In this document: positions 11,061-21,900 of the stretch, in pieces
Numbering within the stretch: position 1 is the first letter of the stretch
Layout of the letters: every line of letters starts with the position of its first letter
Assembly (NCBI GenBank): GCA_945643635.1
Contig: CALZFC010000040.1
Coordinates: 2,958,501-3,022,500, forward strand
From: Allodiplogaster sudhausi
Lineage: Eukaryota; Nematoda; Chromadorea; Rhabditida; Diplogasteridae
Length of the DNA: 64,000 nucleotides
Reading direction: 5' to 3'
Made by a program: the position numbers and the translations under genes
Notes under the pieces: generated by a model
Seen by the model: only the letters and a program-made list of their open reading frames with translations
Database searches by the model: none
Told to the model about the DNA's origin: nothing

Positions 11061-12290
11061 AAAAGAGGAGATAGGAGAGAGAGAGAGAGAGGGAAATCAT
11101 ACTTGAAGCTAAAACTGCAACGCAACTCTATTGAATTATCTGAGTAGAATGAAATCTGGACGAGCTACATGCACTTGCAACGAATTCCACACATACCACG
11201 ACAACTAAGGCTCAATCAATCGATCGGTGATAATTTCGATCATACTGCTGTTATAGTCACTTCTTTAAACGATAAATCTGAAGAATACTGTAAATTTGTT
11301 ACTGTAAATGATGAGAATAAAGCGAGTTGGGGCTTTTCTTTGTTATGCACTGGATTATGAGGGGAAAAGCTAGCATCGTTGTTGGCTCACTCGAAATTAG
11401 AGGGCATCTTCACTCGAGAGAAATGTTTAATGATTGAGAGTCACTAAATAATAATAAGGAAAAGGATGTGAAAAAGGGAAGGACTGCACCCTCGCGGGGG
11501 AGGAGGGAGATTACAGAAAAATGAAAATTGCATCCAAGGAATAAAAGATCCCTATTGTTCATTATGCAATGGCATCATCAGCAACAACTGCGTAGAGGAT
11601 TTCAAACCGCATTCCATGGATCCCAAGACATCGGACAAGAAGGAACGTAAAGCAAACATCAATGTAACAGCTATAGGGAAAAATACAAGAAAAATAAGGA
11701 AAATAAGATTCAAAACATATGCTATCCAAACTTGAACTATAAAATCTTGATGAATCTTAATCTCTATTTAGAAAATGAAAATAGCATTGCTTGGTCATAC
11801 CAATACAAACCGAAAGGAGGCGCAGATGAATAAAAGGGAAATTACAGATCAATCAACTCACTTTGTAGGAAAAAAGGTCAATGTTCACCATTACTATTAA
11901 ATTTAATCTCAGAACTTTATTTACCCTGGGAGGGAGATGATTAATGCATGGTGAGACATATAAAAATTACAGGAAGACATATAAAAATTTACAGGAATGG
12001 AGAGAGAGAGCGAGATAGAGAAAGAAATGGGACAGAGAAAAAAAAACCCAAACATGGGAGAGATAGAAAAAAGAATTAAATGGGACAAAAACTACAGCTT
12101 TCCAAAAAAAGAGCTCACACTACACAGCTCGTTCTGAGGTCTCTCTCTTCGAGGCATTGAAAAGAAGAAGAAAAAGCCGTGTAAAGATGGGAGCATTGCT
12201 AGATCGCTAAGCCCAGCAACATGATGGTGGACTAACTACGATTCTCATCTATTTGATCTCAAAAAAAGGAATACCGTACACTCTCTGCCT
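10718..12290. other. Intergenic region with (GA)n tract, 3' flank of ZIP gene
   Basis: No gene supported. GA microsatellite at about 11016-11092. The part next to 12290 is probably the ZIP 3' untranslated region. Remaining sequence is AT-rich without long frames. Confidence 0.5.
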
Positions 12291-15200
12291 CTAGAGGGAA
12301 AGCTCGCCACCGTATCTGGCCATGAAGAACATCATGAAGAGGCCAGAGAAGAGACCGAGTGCCTGGAGGACGAAGACATACACTCCACGGGCCATCGACA
12401 CGGCCAGCGCCTCTTCCATCGCCTTCTTCATCTCAGGCATCTCAAGGAACTTTCATTCTCTTCTCTCTCTCTCTCTCTTTCTCCCTCTCTCTCTCTCTCT
12501 TTCTCCCTCCCTCTCTCTCTCTCTCTCTTTCTCTCGGAACTTGCAAATACCATGCAAGCGAGTGAGATGTACAGGAACATGCCGCCAGCCAGAGCAAAGG
12601 CATACTTCGTCCTCTCCGGATCAGCCTGAACAATCACGGCACTCACATAGTGGAACACTGCCAAAGGTTTTGTTATTGAAGGAAAGCTTACAATTATAAA
12701 TGGCCTAGGAATTTATAAGCATTTCATTCGCATAAAAAGTGATTCCATTATCATTATTAAAAAACATAGAATCCACTGACTTCGCCGATGAGAACTCCAA
12801 TAACAAAGCCGATGTAGCACGTGAGAGCGGACATCAGATTGTAGAGAAGGGCCTGTCTGCAAAGCGAAAGATAATCAGATCAGCAGAACAAATGAAATGG
12901 AAGTCAAACCTTAGCGTCATGCCACTGGCCACGAGAATGGCGACGTCTCCCAGCTCGTGAGGGAACTCCTCGGCCAGCACGGCCAGTGACACGGAGAGTC
13001 CCGAGTGGATCGACTCCCCAAACGCAGCTCCTTCAACAAGACAATGAACGATTGTGTGGAGGAAGAAGAAGATGCAGACCGATGGAAATGCCGTCGATGA
13101 GATTGTGAAGGCCGTCTCCGAAGACAATCATCCAGGCCACGGCAGCCACGGCTGAGTCTCCTTCTCGGAACTGCATGTCGTGCTCGTGAGAACAGATCCC
13201 ATGCGCCTCAACACAAGCCTTTTTTTAAGAAAAAAAATATACCACTAATAATGGACAACGAAATATATTATTGAATTTAAATTAATTACATTATCTTATA
13301 TATTTCTCTTCTTTTTTTCTTGAGTCCTTCACAGATGAACAGCTTACCCTCCGGCATATGTCTAGATCCTTTTGTCTAGGTGACAGGGAATAAAAGGGTT
13401 GCCGCTTTCCGGCACCCCACCCTGTTTCGATGTAACTGAATTACCCCACTCTGTTTTTGAAGACATTTTTTTCTCACACAAATTCGGTTACTTCATACAA
13501 AAGACGAGAGAAAAACGGGAAAAATTAGTTATCTAACTACCATCCTTTGAACCCACATTTTATCTACTCCACCCTGTTCTGGAAGAGAATCACCGGCTTA
13601 TTCCCTGCTATGTGATCGTGTTTAATTGAGATATGCCTAAAGTTTAGGAAAGTGGTGGAATGTGAAAGACATAGAATTGACAGCACCCTAAGAGCAATAA
13701 TCACCTTTCCCATAGCATTACAACAAATAACTGCTCTATTTGACACAATGACAAAGTACACGGGTTCTTTATAAATATACTTAAAATTGAAAGGGACGAA
13801 ATAGAACCTAACCTGGTTGCCCATTGATTTGCACGCGGACTCCTCGATCGTTGCCATCTCCATTGCATTCTCCTCTGCGTTCGTGCACCTCTGCAAGTAT
13901 TAATGTTGCTAAACACACGTGGCAAAAATTAATGTCACCAATATGCACCAAATAATTTCATATTAAAACAAAATATAATCACGATGACTCATTGCTTGGC
14001 GTTTTCGAGAGCTTTCACTGACCATGGAAACGATCAAGGCAAGTAGTAAAACATATATAAACTAGTCGTTATGAGTCATAAGTATCGATATAATATTTGC
14101 AGACGTTAGAATAATCATTCCCATGCAGACAAACAATTCCTTTGATTCTCAGCCCTGGGGGAGGAGCACACAATCCTTCACAACTATTTCATCATTGAAC
14201 ACTTCGGCCGATGTCATGACACGAGATTCCTGCTTCTTCACCTTGGCATTTCCATTGAGAAGGGCGGCATCGCTCCTTCCGCTGAGCTGGCCGCTTCCCC
14301 TGCGGTTCTCAAAGGCCGCTCCGTCACTCCTCTCGTCTCCACTCACACTCCGACTGCCGCGCTGCAACACGCCATTTTGTCTAGCTCTTCACACTGGTTT
14401 GTCTCAACCAAATTACCATACGCAGGTAAACAAACTCATTTTCCTCCTCTTCTCATTCTAACCTTTCTGCAATCGAGAATGACTTTGATGAGTTTATCAG
14501 CGAGGAAGAAAGTGTAGACTCCGACGAGTGAGAAGTGGGCCATAGTGAGATAAGCATGGGTTGGATTGCCATTCTCATCCACTTCCTCCAACAGTTGAGG
14601 GTGCGCCTGCAACACTTACGACTACGATCCATTCCCTAATGTTCAAAACTGTTAATACATATCAACTTTACGATTTTATAGAAGTGAGAATACGTTAATT
14701 TCCAGTTCGTTATTACTTACAAAAAATCGCCGTCATTTTTTTTTTGCTAGTATAATAACGGTAAGTTCATGGGAGACCAAGAAATGAAAGACGATAGAGT
14801 CATGATATCTCGATTAGACAAGCAACACTCTACTCCCTAGTTCCATCTACAATACGTATATGAGACTACATATTAAAGTTTGCAATTGGATTATTATCAA
14901 GAATTATCCATTGTCAGGATGTATAAAAGTGGACCACGTCTACACATGTGATCTGTTTACCAATGCCCCACCTGTGGCAGGAGATGGTAGAAACTGGAAC
15001 CGGACAGTGACCCCACTCCAAGGCCGACGAAATAGGTGATCACCTGAACGGAAGAAGGAGATTAGGGGAGTGATTGAGAGGAAGAATATCATATTTGAGG
15101 GAAGAGATAATACAGCAGATAAAGAGTAAGAGGCTAGCAGAAAATACTTGAAGTTTGCGACCAAATGGTGTGACCGGAAGTGAAGGGGAACTAAGTTTGA

Positions 15201-16371
15201 CCACTAAAAAGATAAGAATAGGAATGGCACGAACAAGTTCAGGGATAAAACGGAAGCAATTCGCGAGATTTCATACAGTGCTCCAAATTTAAAAGAGAAA
15301 AAGAGCTCTTAGATGAGCGTCTTGTTATGCCAATAGCTGGAAATTTTCCTTCTGCTTCGGTTGGAGGAAATATCTAGATCTGAATAAATGTAATCAGTAG
15401 ATCTGAAAGGAATGTGAAGAGAAGAAAAAGAGTGGGAACACAAGAACAGATCTGGAGACCAAGAGCTAGGATATCTAAGAGAAAGAAGATGACAGACTGA
15501 TAAACAAGAGAAGAACTAAGTGCTCAGAGATTACCGGGAGATAATGAACTGGACAATAGCCACAAAGAGAGAAGACGAGTGAATTATACCTGATTGTACA
15601 CGTTCTTGGAGAGATAGCGCATGACTGCAATTCCCACCACCGCACACATGTTGATCAGAGTCACGAAGGCCAGACCGAAGCCCCACACTCAAAACAGATT
15701 ACATTGAAGGGTTATACCTTCAAAATCAGAACTTTAAAACCACTGAATATCAAGGGAAGAAAGAAAATGATCAATTCAATTATTTTTTGTTAGCGAAAAA
15801 CAACAAAAAGAGACTAGCCCATGAGTGCTGGAGGCTTCTTGTGCGCCATGGAATGGAAAGCGGATGGGAAGGTCGTAGAGGAGCCTTCGTAGGGAAAAGA
15901 AGCTGGAGGAGAAGAGACAAAGTCTCTGGTGGAATTAGCTGAGAAGGCACAGAGATCCGTGAGTTGGGAATCTGACAGAGAAGCCACCGAGGTGGACGCA
16001 GCCCACGACAGCGCCTGCACGGCCATCTCAACATATTCAATCTGTTAAAAGTCAGCCAGCGGGAATATTATGCACTACCAAAGGTTCATAAGAACTTAAC
16101 TTCATCAGAATAATATACAAAGATGAACAAACCTCAGCAACAGTAGCAGTTGAATTCATGATTTCTTCGTCTGACATATTGATAACCTGAAAAAGTCGAG
16201 AGTACTGAGTATCACGCAACGAAAACTGGAACACTTCTTCTTCTTACTCTCTCTCAACTCTTCGCTCTCGTTGTACACCGAATGAATGAAGGAGGGGACT
16301 ATTGGCGCGGCGGAAGCAAATGGAAGAACAATGCGGGACGGGAAGCTGAGGAGGCGGGGAAACAGAAACAT
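12291..16371 (-). CDS. SLC39: SLC39/ZIP metal importer, ZIP8/ZIP14-like
   Basis: Imports divalent metals (Zn, Mn, Fe) across plasma or vesicle membranes. Minus-strand exons: 16133-16186, 15819-16041, 15590-15687, 14972-15043, 14463-14606, 14170-14361, 13813-13890, 13080-13218, 12910-13030, ~12777-12856, 12551-~12650, 12291-12440. TM blocks read WGFGLAFVTLINMC, VITYFVGLGVGSLSG and LVGVYTFFLADKLI; TM4 is VFGDGLHNLIDGISIG (HNxxDG) and TM5 EEFPHELGD. The E at the first position of the latter, in place of H, is typical of ZIP8 and ZIP14. The C-terminus is FVLQALGLFSGLFMMFF. A variable Ser-rich loop lies between TM3 and TM4. The start is tentative: a minus-strand signal-peptide-like frame begins at 16371 (MFLFPRLLSFPSRIVLPFAS) but its splice to 16186 is unclear. 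The intron 15688-15818 seems to use a GC donor. Confidence 0.88.
12461..12536. repeat. (CT)n tract in ZIP intron
   Basis: About 75 bp of CTCTCTTT/CTCCCT repeats inside the intron between the last two ZIP exons; GA-rich on the sense strand. Confidence 0.9.
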
Positions 16372-17291
16372 GGCTGAGCTGATCTCGCAAGGCAGAATCC
16401 GTACATCTTTTTCTCTTTCAGTGGACAGCAACATCCCAAATGGCAAATGCATATGCTTAAATACAAGCAGCTGCCCACACAACAATGCCATTTCATGTGA
16501 CGAACATTCGCGAAGGCAATAGACGCAAAGAGACATATGACATAGGAACAGCCAAGGATAACTGGAATCAACGAAAACAGCTAATGGAACAAATACTACA
16601 AAAGAGCACGGCTCAGCTCTGGCATTTTCAGACTATTGTTAGAATTAGTGAGGCTAACGTACAGAAGTTTAAAGAAACGACTGTAGGCGGTGATGCCGGA
16701 AAAAAAACATCAATTAGAAAAAAAAATTATATCTCAGGAATCATAGCGGTCCTTCGCTTATCAGTTCTGTGATAATTACTGCAGTTGTCACTACGATAAA
16801 ACAATAAAATATAAGAAAAATTTCGCCTAACAAACCAAAGATTACCTATGGGTAGCATAGGAGACGACGTGCAGATTTCTTGAAGATATAGTAATCTGGT
16901 GAGAAAAGTGAGAAAGACACTAAAATGAGGGACTGAGGCAACAGCCACCAACCACAAACCTTGGCAGGGTAACACCTACGTCGTATGGGTTGTGCTTCCC
17001 ATATATCGCTACTCCTTTCATCAAGGGAAAGCGTCAACACGCAAGGGTCCTGCGACCGATACAAATATGCAAGGCCCCTTGAACCAGCTAGCTTGGTGTT
17101 TATTTGCACGGATAATGACAGCACAGAACACATTTAAACGACTAATACCTTATGAAAGTAAACATTTTAAACGTTAAGCAGTGTTTCAAACAACAATGAA
17201 CACATACCCGATATCAAAACTATGATGTGTATATCTTTATCTTCATTGTAAAAAAAAAGTGATACCATATTCAAATATACAGGAATTCGAA
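16372..17291. other. Unresolved region between ZIP and APC11
   Basis: About 0.9 kb. A minus-strand stretch at about 16965-17050 is open between AG and GT (DPCVLTLSLDERSSDIWEAQ) and could be an upstream exon of the ZIP gene. A plus-strand frame at 16485-16772 looks random. Nothing else seen. Confidence 0.3.
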
Positions 17292-18713
17292 CTAAGCAAG
17301 TTTCCACTCCTGCCTACAGAGAGGACACTGAGGGCGGACAACGTTCTGAGCTTCGGTCCATTTGAATATGCAGTGCATATGGAAGGCGTGCTTGCATGCC
17401 CCGATCACCTGCAACAACAACCTACTGAAGAGTGTAGACATCTTTTCTTTTCTTCCAATCATCACTGATAAACTTGGAAAGAACAGCTCTCTGGGAACAC
17501 ATTGGATAACCATTAACAAAAGGGAAGAGAATATAAAAAAAGGTTTTCTTGTAGTCCTTAAATTCCGAAGAAATGACCAACCAGCGGGCAGTCATCACCA
17601 GGGATCTTGCAGTTAACGCAGCAAGCTTCGAAGGCGGAGCGGCAAATGCCACACGAGTCGTCTCCCACTCCCTTCCACTTCCACTCCGCCGTCGCCTCAA
17701 CATTCTTTTGATAAAGCTATCATATTACGTTGTTACTATTTCGGTACTCCTACCCCAAGGCCATGAAATATTTTAAAACAAAATATTTTGCTTAAACTTA
17801 CCCCAGGAGGGATATTTTAGGCGAGGAAACCGAATATGAACTTGATATTGTCTCCTTGAAATGGCGAAACCGATCAAAACAAACCTCCTATTCAGTTTCG
17901 TGGCCTCAAATATCCCCCAAGTAAAGGCTTATAGCTTATTTAGAGCAGATTTGTAACTTACAATAAACCAACGTAGCCTTTGAAAACGGCGAAATTGAGC
18001 AAAATGAAGTTCATATTCGGTTTCTTTGCGTCAAATATCCCTCCTGGGGCAAGTTTCAGCAAAAACATGTTTTGGACAAATTTCATGGCCTTGGGGTATT
18101 AGTACCGAAAGAGTGTCTTTCGCTTTCAAGTATGAAATACATATCTGCATATGAAGATAAAAGTATTCGAGAATAACTGACATGAACACGATCCACTTGG
18201 ATCTCGAGTCGTGTATTCGTGGGAAGAACTAGCGATGACTGAGCGACACCTGGAGAGTTCTGTAACATTTGTCGGTGCTATACTAATTCTTCTTCAAACT
18301 TTCAGACCTTCTTTTTTTATCTTGTCTCTGCACCGGAAAGAACTTTGAGTCCTAACTGTAAATATATTTGTATAGAATAGCCTTTCTTATATTTCAATAA
18401 ATTTCGCGCCTTTCCACTTTTGGTTCGTGTTGCTCGTGCTAATAAATCCCCTGGAGTGAATTTGGAAGAAATTTTTTTGAAAAAAAAAAAAAAATTTCGG
18501 ACTGGGGCAGGAGTAAATATATTTCAATAAAATTCGCGCCTTTCCACTTATTTAAGCATTTTGGCATTATCTTCTGCCGTTAACATATGCAATTTCGTTT
18601 GATGGAAGCTGCATAAAAAGAAAAGTTTTAAATATAAATGAAAACGAACGGCCTACCTCATCCTGCTTCCTTCGCTTAGGTTGCTTCTGGATAGTCGGAG
18701 TGGTGTCGGACAT
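17292..18713 (-). CDS. ANAPC11: Anaphase-promoting complex subunit 11 (RING-H2)
   Basis: Catalytic RING-H2 subunit of the APC/C ubiquitin ligase; recruits E2 with the cullin-like APC2. Four exons on the minus strand: 18657-18713, 18182-18259, 17582-17704, 17292-17408, total 124 codons plus stop TAG, all phase 0. The RING holds [19 protein letters not shown], the APC11-specific insert IPGDDCPL, then [16 protein letters not shown] and CPLCRQEWK. The PGDDCPL insert and HMHCI.KW..AQ distinguish it from RBX1/RBX2. The N-terminus is about 35-40 residues longer than the usual ~84-residue protein (starts [19 protein letters not shown]) and is Ser/Lys-rich. A small palindromic element lies in intron 2. 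It shares a short upstream region with the divergent gene at 18953. Confidence 0.93.
17738..18110. mobile_element. Small palindromic (MITE-like) element in APC11 intron 2
   Basis: About 373 bp with inverted termini: TTTCGGTACTCCTACCCCAA on the left and its diverged complement (TTGGGGTATTAGTACCGAAA) on the right; further inner matches such as CCCCAGGAGGGATATTT and AAATATCCCTCCTGGGG extend the arms to about 110 bp. No coding capacity. Target duplication not clear. Confidence 0.75.
18389..18551 (+). repeat. Pair of ~32-bp direct repeats
   Basis: The stretch ATATTTCAATAAA followed by TTCGCGCCTTTCCACTT occurs at about 18389-18420 and again at about 18519-18550 in the first APC11 intron, separated by about 100 bp including a 15-A run. 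Confidence 0.7.
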
Positions 18714-18952
18714 TTTCCTGAACGAAAACAATCAAATATGTTACGAAAACGTCAACAGCATAAATGCCTGAAATGAAATGGAAAAACGCAAGCGATTAAA
18801 ACTTTTGAAAAGAACAAGACCGGAATGTGTTAAAGTTTCTGTTACTACTGAACAGAAACACACGCGAATACGATACTAACACTATATATAAAGGCATTCG
18901 AATTCCTTGTCGCTTCGGCATTGTGTTTCTCTCCTTCTGAATTCTACTTGAT
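18714..18952. promoter_or_regulatory. Shared divergent promoter region
   Basis: 239 bp separate the start codons of ANAPC11 (minus) and the large plus-strand gene. The spacing implies a bidirectional promoter and two short leaders. ACTATATATAAAGGC near 18885-18898 is TATA-like in either direction; no other element is identified. Confidence 0.45.
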
Positions 18953-21900
18953 ATGGACGAAGACGTAAATGGGAGTGCTGAGGTAGTTATTTTGGAAGTG
19001 TAGTTTAAGCTTCTCTGGCGTGTTGTTTTGCAGGTTTGCAACGCAGACGCGGTGAGCAGCGCGTCGAGTGAGACGCCTCTCAAGCACTCTGACAGCCCCG
19101 GACAAACTCCGGTTTCTTTCTTTTTCTTTCGGGTTGCAACAGGATCTCAGTGGTGTTGTGCACCGCTAATACATCATACTTTTTTTTCGTTCTTCTTCTT
19201 CCACTGTTGAACACGGCATTCTAAGTAAAAGTATTCTGTTTAGAGGATTAGTTGCTTTATGATAACCGCTATCTTTTCTATTTGTGTTGAGAGGAAGCGT
19301 TCTATCCGTATGAAAATGATATTGCAGGCAGACGACGAGTTCTCCGAGAGTGGGGGCGAGCCGCAACAAAGAAGAACACGGACCCGCTCCGCTTCTGTCG
19401 CTCTCCGCCGCTCTTCTTCTTCTGCCAACGAATGCGCCTCCCCCACGAAGGGCTCGTCTTCCGCTGCCCACGCGGCAACTGCCAACAACTCCTCTCACAA
19501 TGACAGTGCTGCCCATGGAGAGAAGGAAGAATCTCGCAGACGATTCAGACTCACTCTCCGCCATCCCGGAGAGTGGCGGAAGAATGACAAGGTTGCCAGT
19601 TTAATCATGGCTTTTCAAGTTTCGGATTAGGCAGATATCAATAAGTTCAGCTAGTGCATATGCTAAGAATGCTGAGCATGAAAGATACCAGTTTAAAAGC
19701 GAGCAATTTGTTAATTAATTTTTAGCTCATCTTCTGATTTTGTTGCGCTCTGAATTTTTTTCCTCCTCAACGTATAATCTCTGTCTTGTCGACAATGTTT
19801 GTATTGAGCTGTGGGAGTTGTTCTCGCGAGCGGAGCGATTCCACATCTGGTTCGAGCAGCCGGACGAGAGAGGCCTCCGAGTGGGCGGAGCTTCTCTCAC
19901 TTATGACTCCATCGACTCTGTAAGTGCTCTCCATCCTCTTCTCCACTTTCCTCTTTCGTTATCCCATCTCAATATCTTTGTTTAGGCACGCAATGCCTTT
20001 CAAGATGCACACAAGATCCATCTCGACGGCCAGCAACTCAAGTTGCAAGCATCTAAATCGTTCTGTCAGTCTTGGCACCACCTGAATTTGTGTACTGGAA
20101 TCAGCTATGTAAAACACGCGTTGTAATCGATATGTCACTTTTTATGGCTATATATGAAGTAAGTTTAAATGAAGCAGTTGGTGAAGATGGTGTTTTAAGA
20201 TGGATGAAATAGCCGTAGTTGCAGATGACCCAGTGCGTAGCCTTTGCAAACACTTCACTCCCCCCGAGGACGTGTCCCTCCGCGCCCGCACAGTCTACGC
20301 CCTGAACTTGGTGAAGAGTGCTCATCTCGACCTCCTCAAGAACATCTTCGGAGAAGACATCATCGAGCGCCTCGAGATTCTCCCTCAGAACAGTGATCTC
20401 AACCAGGCAGAGGTTCCATTCTCTTCCATTCCCTTCTTTTCTGCTATCCCACCAAGTCACCAGCAGTTACCATTCATTTTCGACAAAATTACTCAATAAT
20501 TCCCAAAAATTGTAGCGATTTCTGAATATGTATTTGTTGTTCATCTAGGGATTAAAACATCTGTATTGTGCTGAATCCTTATTAATCGTTACTTGAATGA
20601 AGTTTGCGTGTATACAAAAATAAATGAACAAATTCTCCGTTGCTTAATTTTTTGTTGTTGTTTAATTGAAGTGTAAAAGTATATTTATCTGCCAAGAGCC
20701 TATTTTTCTGTTTTCAGTTGGTTCTGGTGTCATCTCAGAAAGTGGAAGCGGCGATCGCAGACGGAGACGGCTTCGACCTCGACGACGGAGACCAGCAAAG
20801 TGTTCTGAAGTGAGACTCCTCCTTCTGCCATGCAGTTATCAAAGTGGTTGAGAGTGTTGGGAGCGAGTGAGTACGTGGAATGGGCAAGGCGAGCCTCGAA
20901 GCCGCAGCCCTTCGCCGTCTCTTCCTCTTCTGCTTCCCAAGTGCCTTCCGTCTCTGGAACCATTCCTAATTGCACTTCTCCCGAGAAAGGTAACTTTGTG
21001 ACTGGCGTAATCTAAGATGGACCTGAGCACTTTGCATTCTTAGCTGGGGACAGCCACTCCCTGCGGCCAGCAGCCAATCCACCGCCCTCTTCCATCCCCG
21101 AATCTGCCGACAACGAGGGCCTCACTGAAGAAGACATTGTCGAGTCCTTCTCCATCTTTGTTCACCAGACCAATCTCAACTGGGCTGAAGTCAACGAGAA
21201 GGAAGAGTTCTATGCCATTTGTGATAAGGTTAGACTTGTTCTCCGATCATCTGAGATGCCATTTTTGGGAGATTTTAATTGACGATTTCTAGATCTCGCA
21301 TCAGCATGGGGGCCTACCGGATTCCCAGCTGAAGCCCGCTCTCCTTGCCCATCTCGAAGCCTTCAAGAACTCGGATAAGGCCTCTTCTGCCTGGATGAGA
21401 AGACATCTTGAAACTCTGATCAAGTTTCATTTTCTCCATCTTCTTCCATATTTATATATCTCGCAGACTATACGTTCGGAAATGGAATATTCATATGAAT
21501 GCCTGCGCGACCTACGAGCTGTTGAAGAACGTGGAAGGGCGAAGTGCTTCGAGAAGGGTTGTTCGAGAGACCGTCGCGGATCCCCTTGGCGGCGCGTTCC
21601 ATTGCCGCGGTGCCTGTCGCGCCGCACAGCAGGAAGCGGCGCGGCCGAGCCGGAGCCGACTCCCTCCGAGCCCGCTTCGGAGTTGGCGCTCTGCTGCAAA
21701 CTGTACGAGTCAAATTTACTACCGAAGAGGGCGAACTTGACATTGGTAAGACTCCCTCCCTGTTTTGCTTGCTTTAAGAGAGCCTCTCTGTATGCCTCCA
21801 GTAGGGCCTGCCCCAGATCCAGATGTTGGATTTCGAGTATGAAAACATAGTCAGGCATGGCACAGGGCCCCATTAGCAAGATTAAATGGTTTAAAAAAAT

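Noticed and set aside
21427..21879. Minus-strand 150-codon frame with VFILEIQHLDLGQALLEAYRE
   Set aside because: It overlaps exons of the plus-strand gene whose phases and splice sites are consistent; no splice-linked neighbours on the minus strand.
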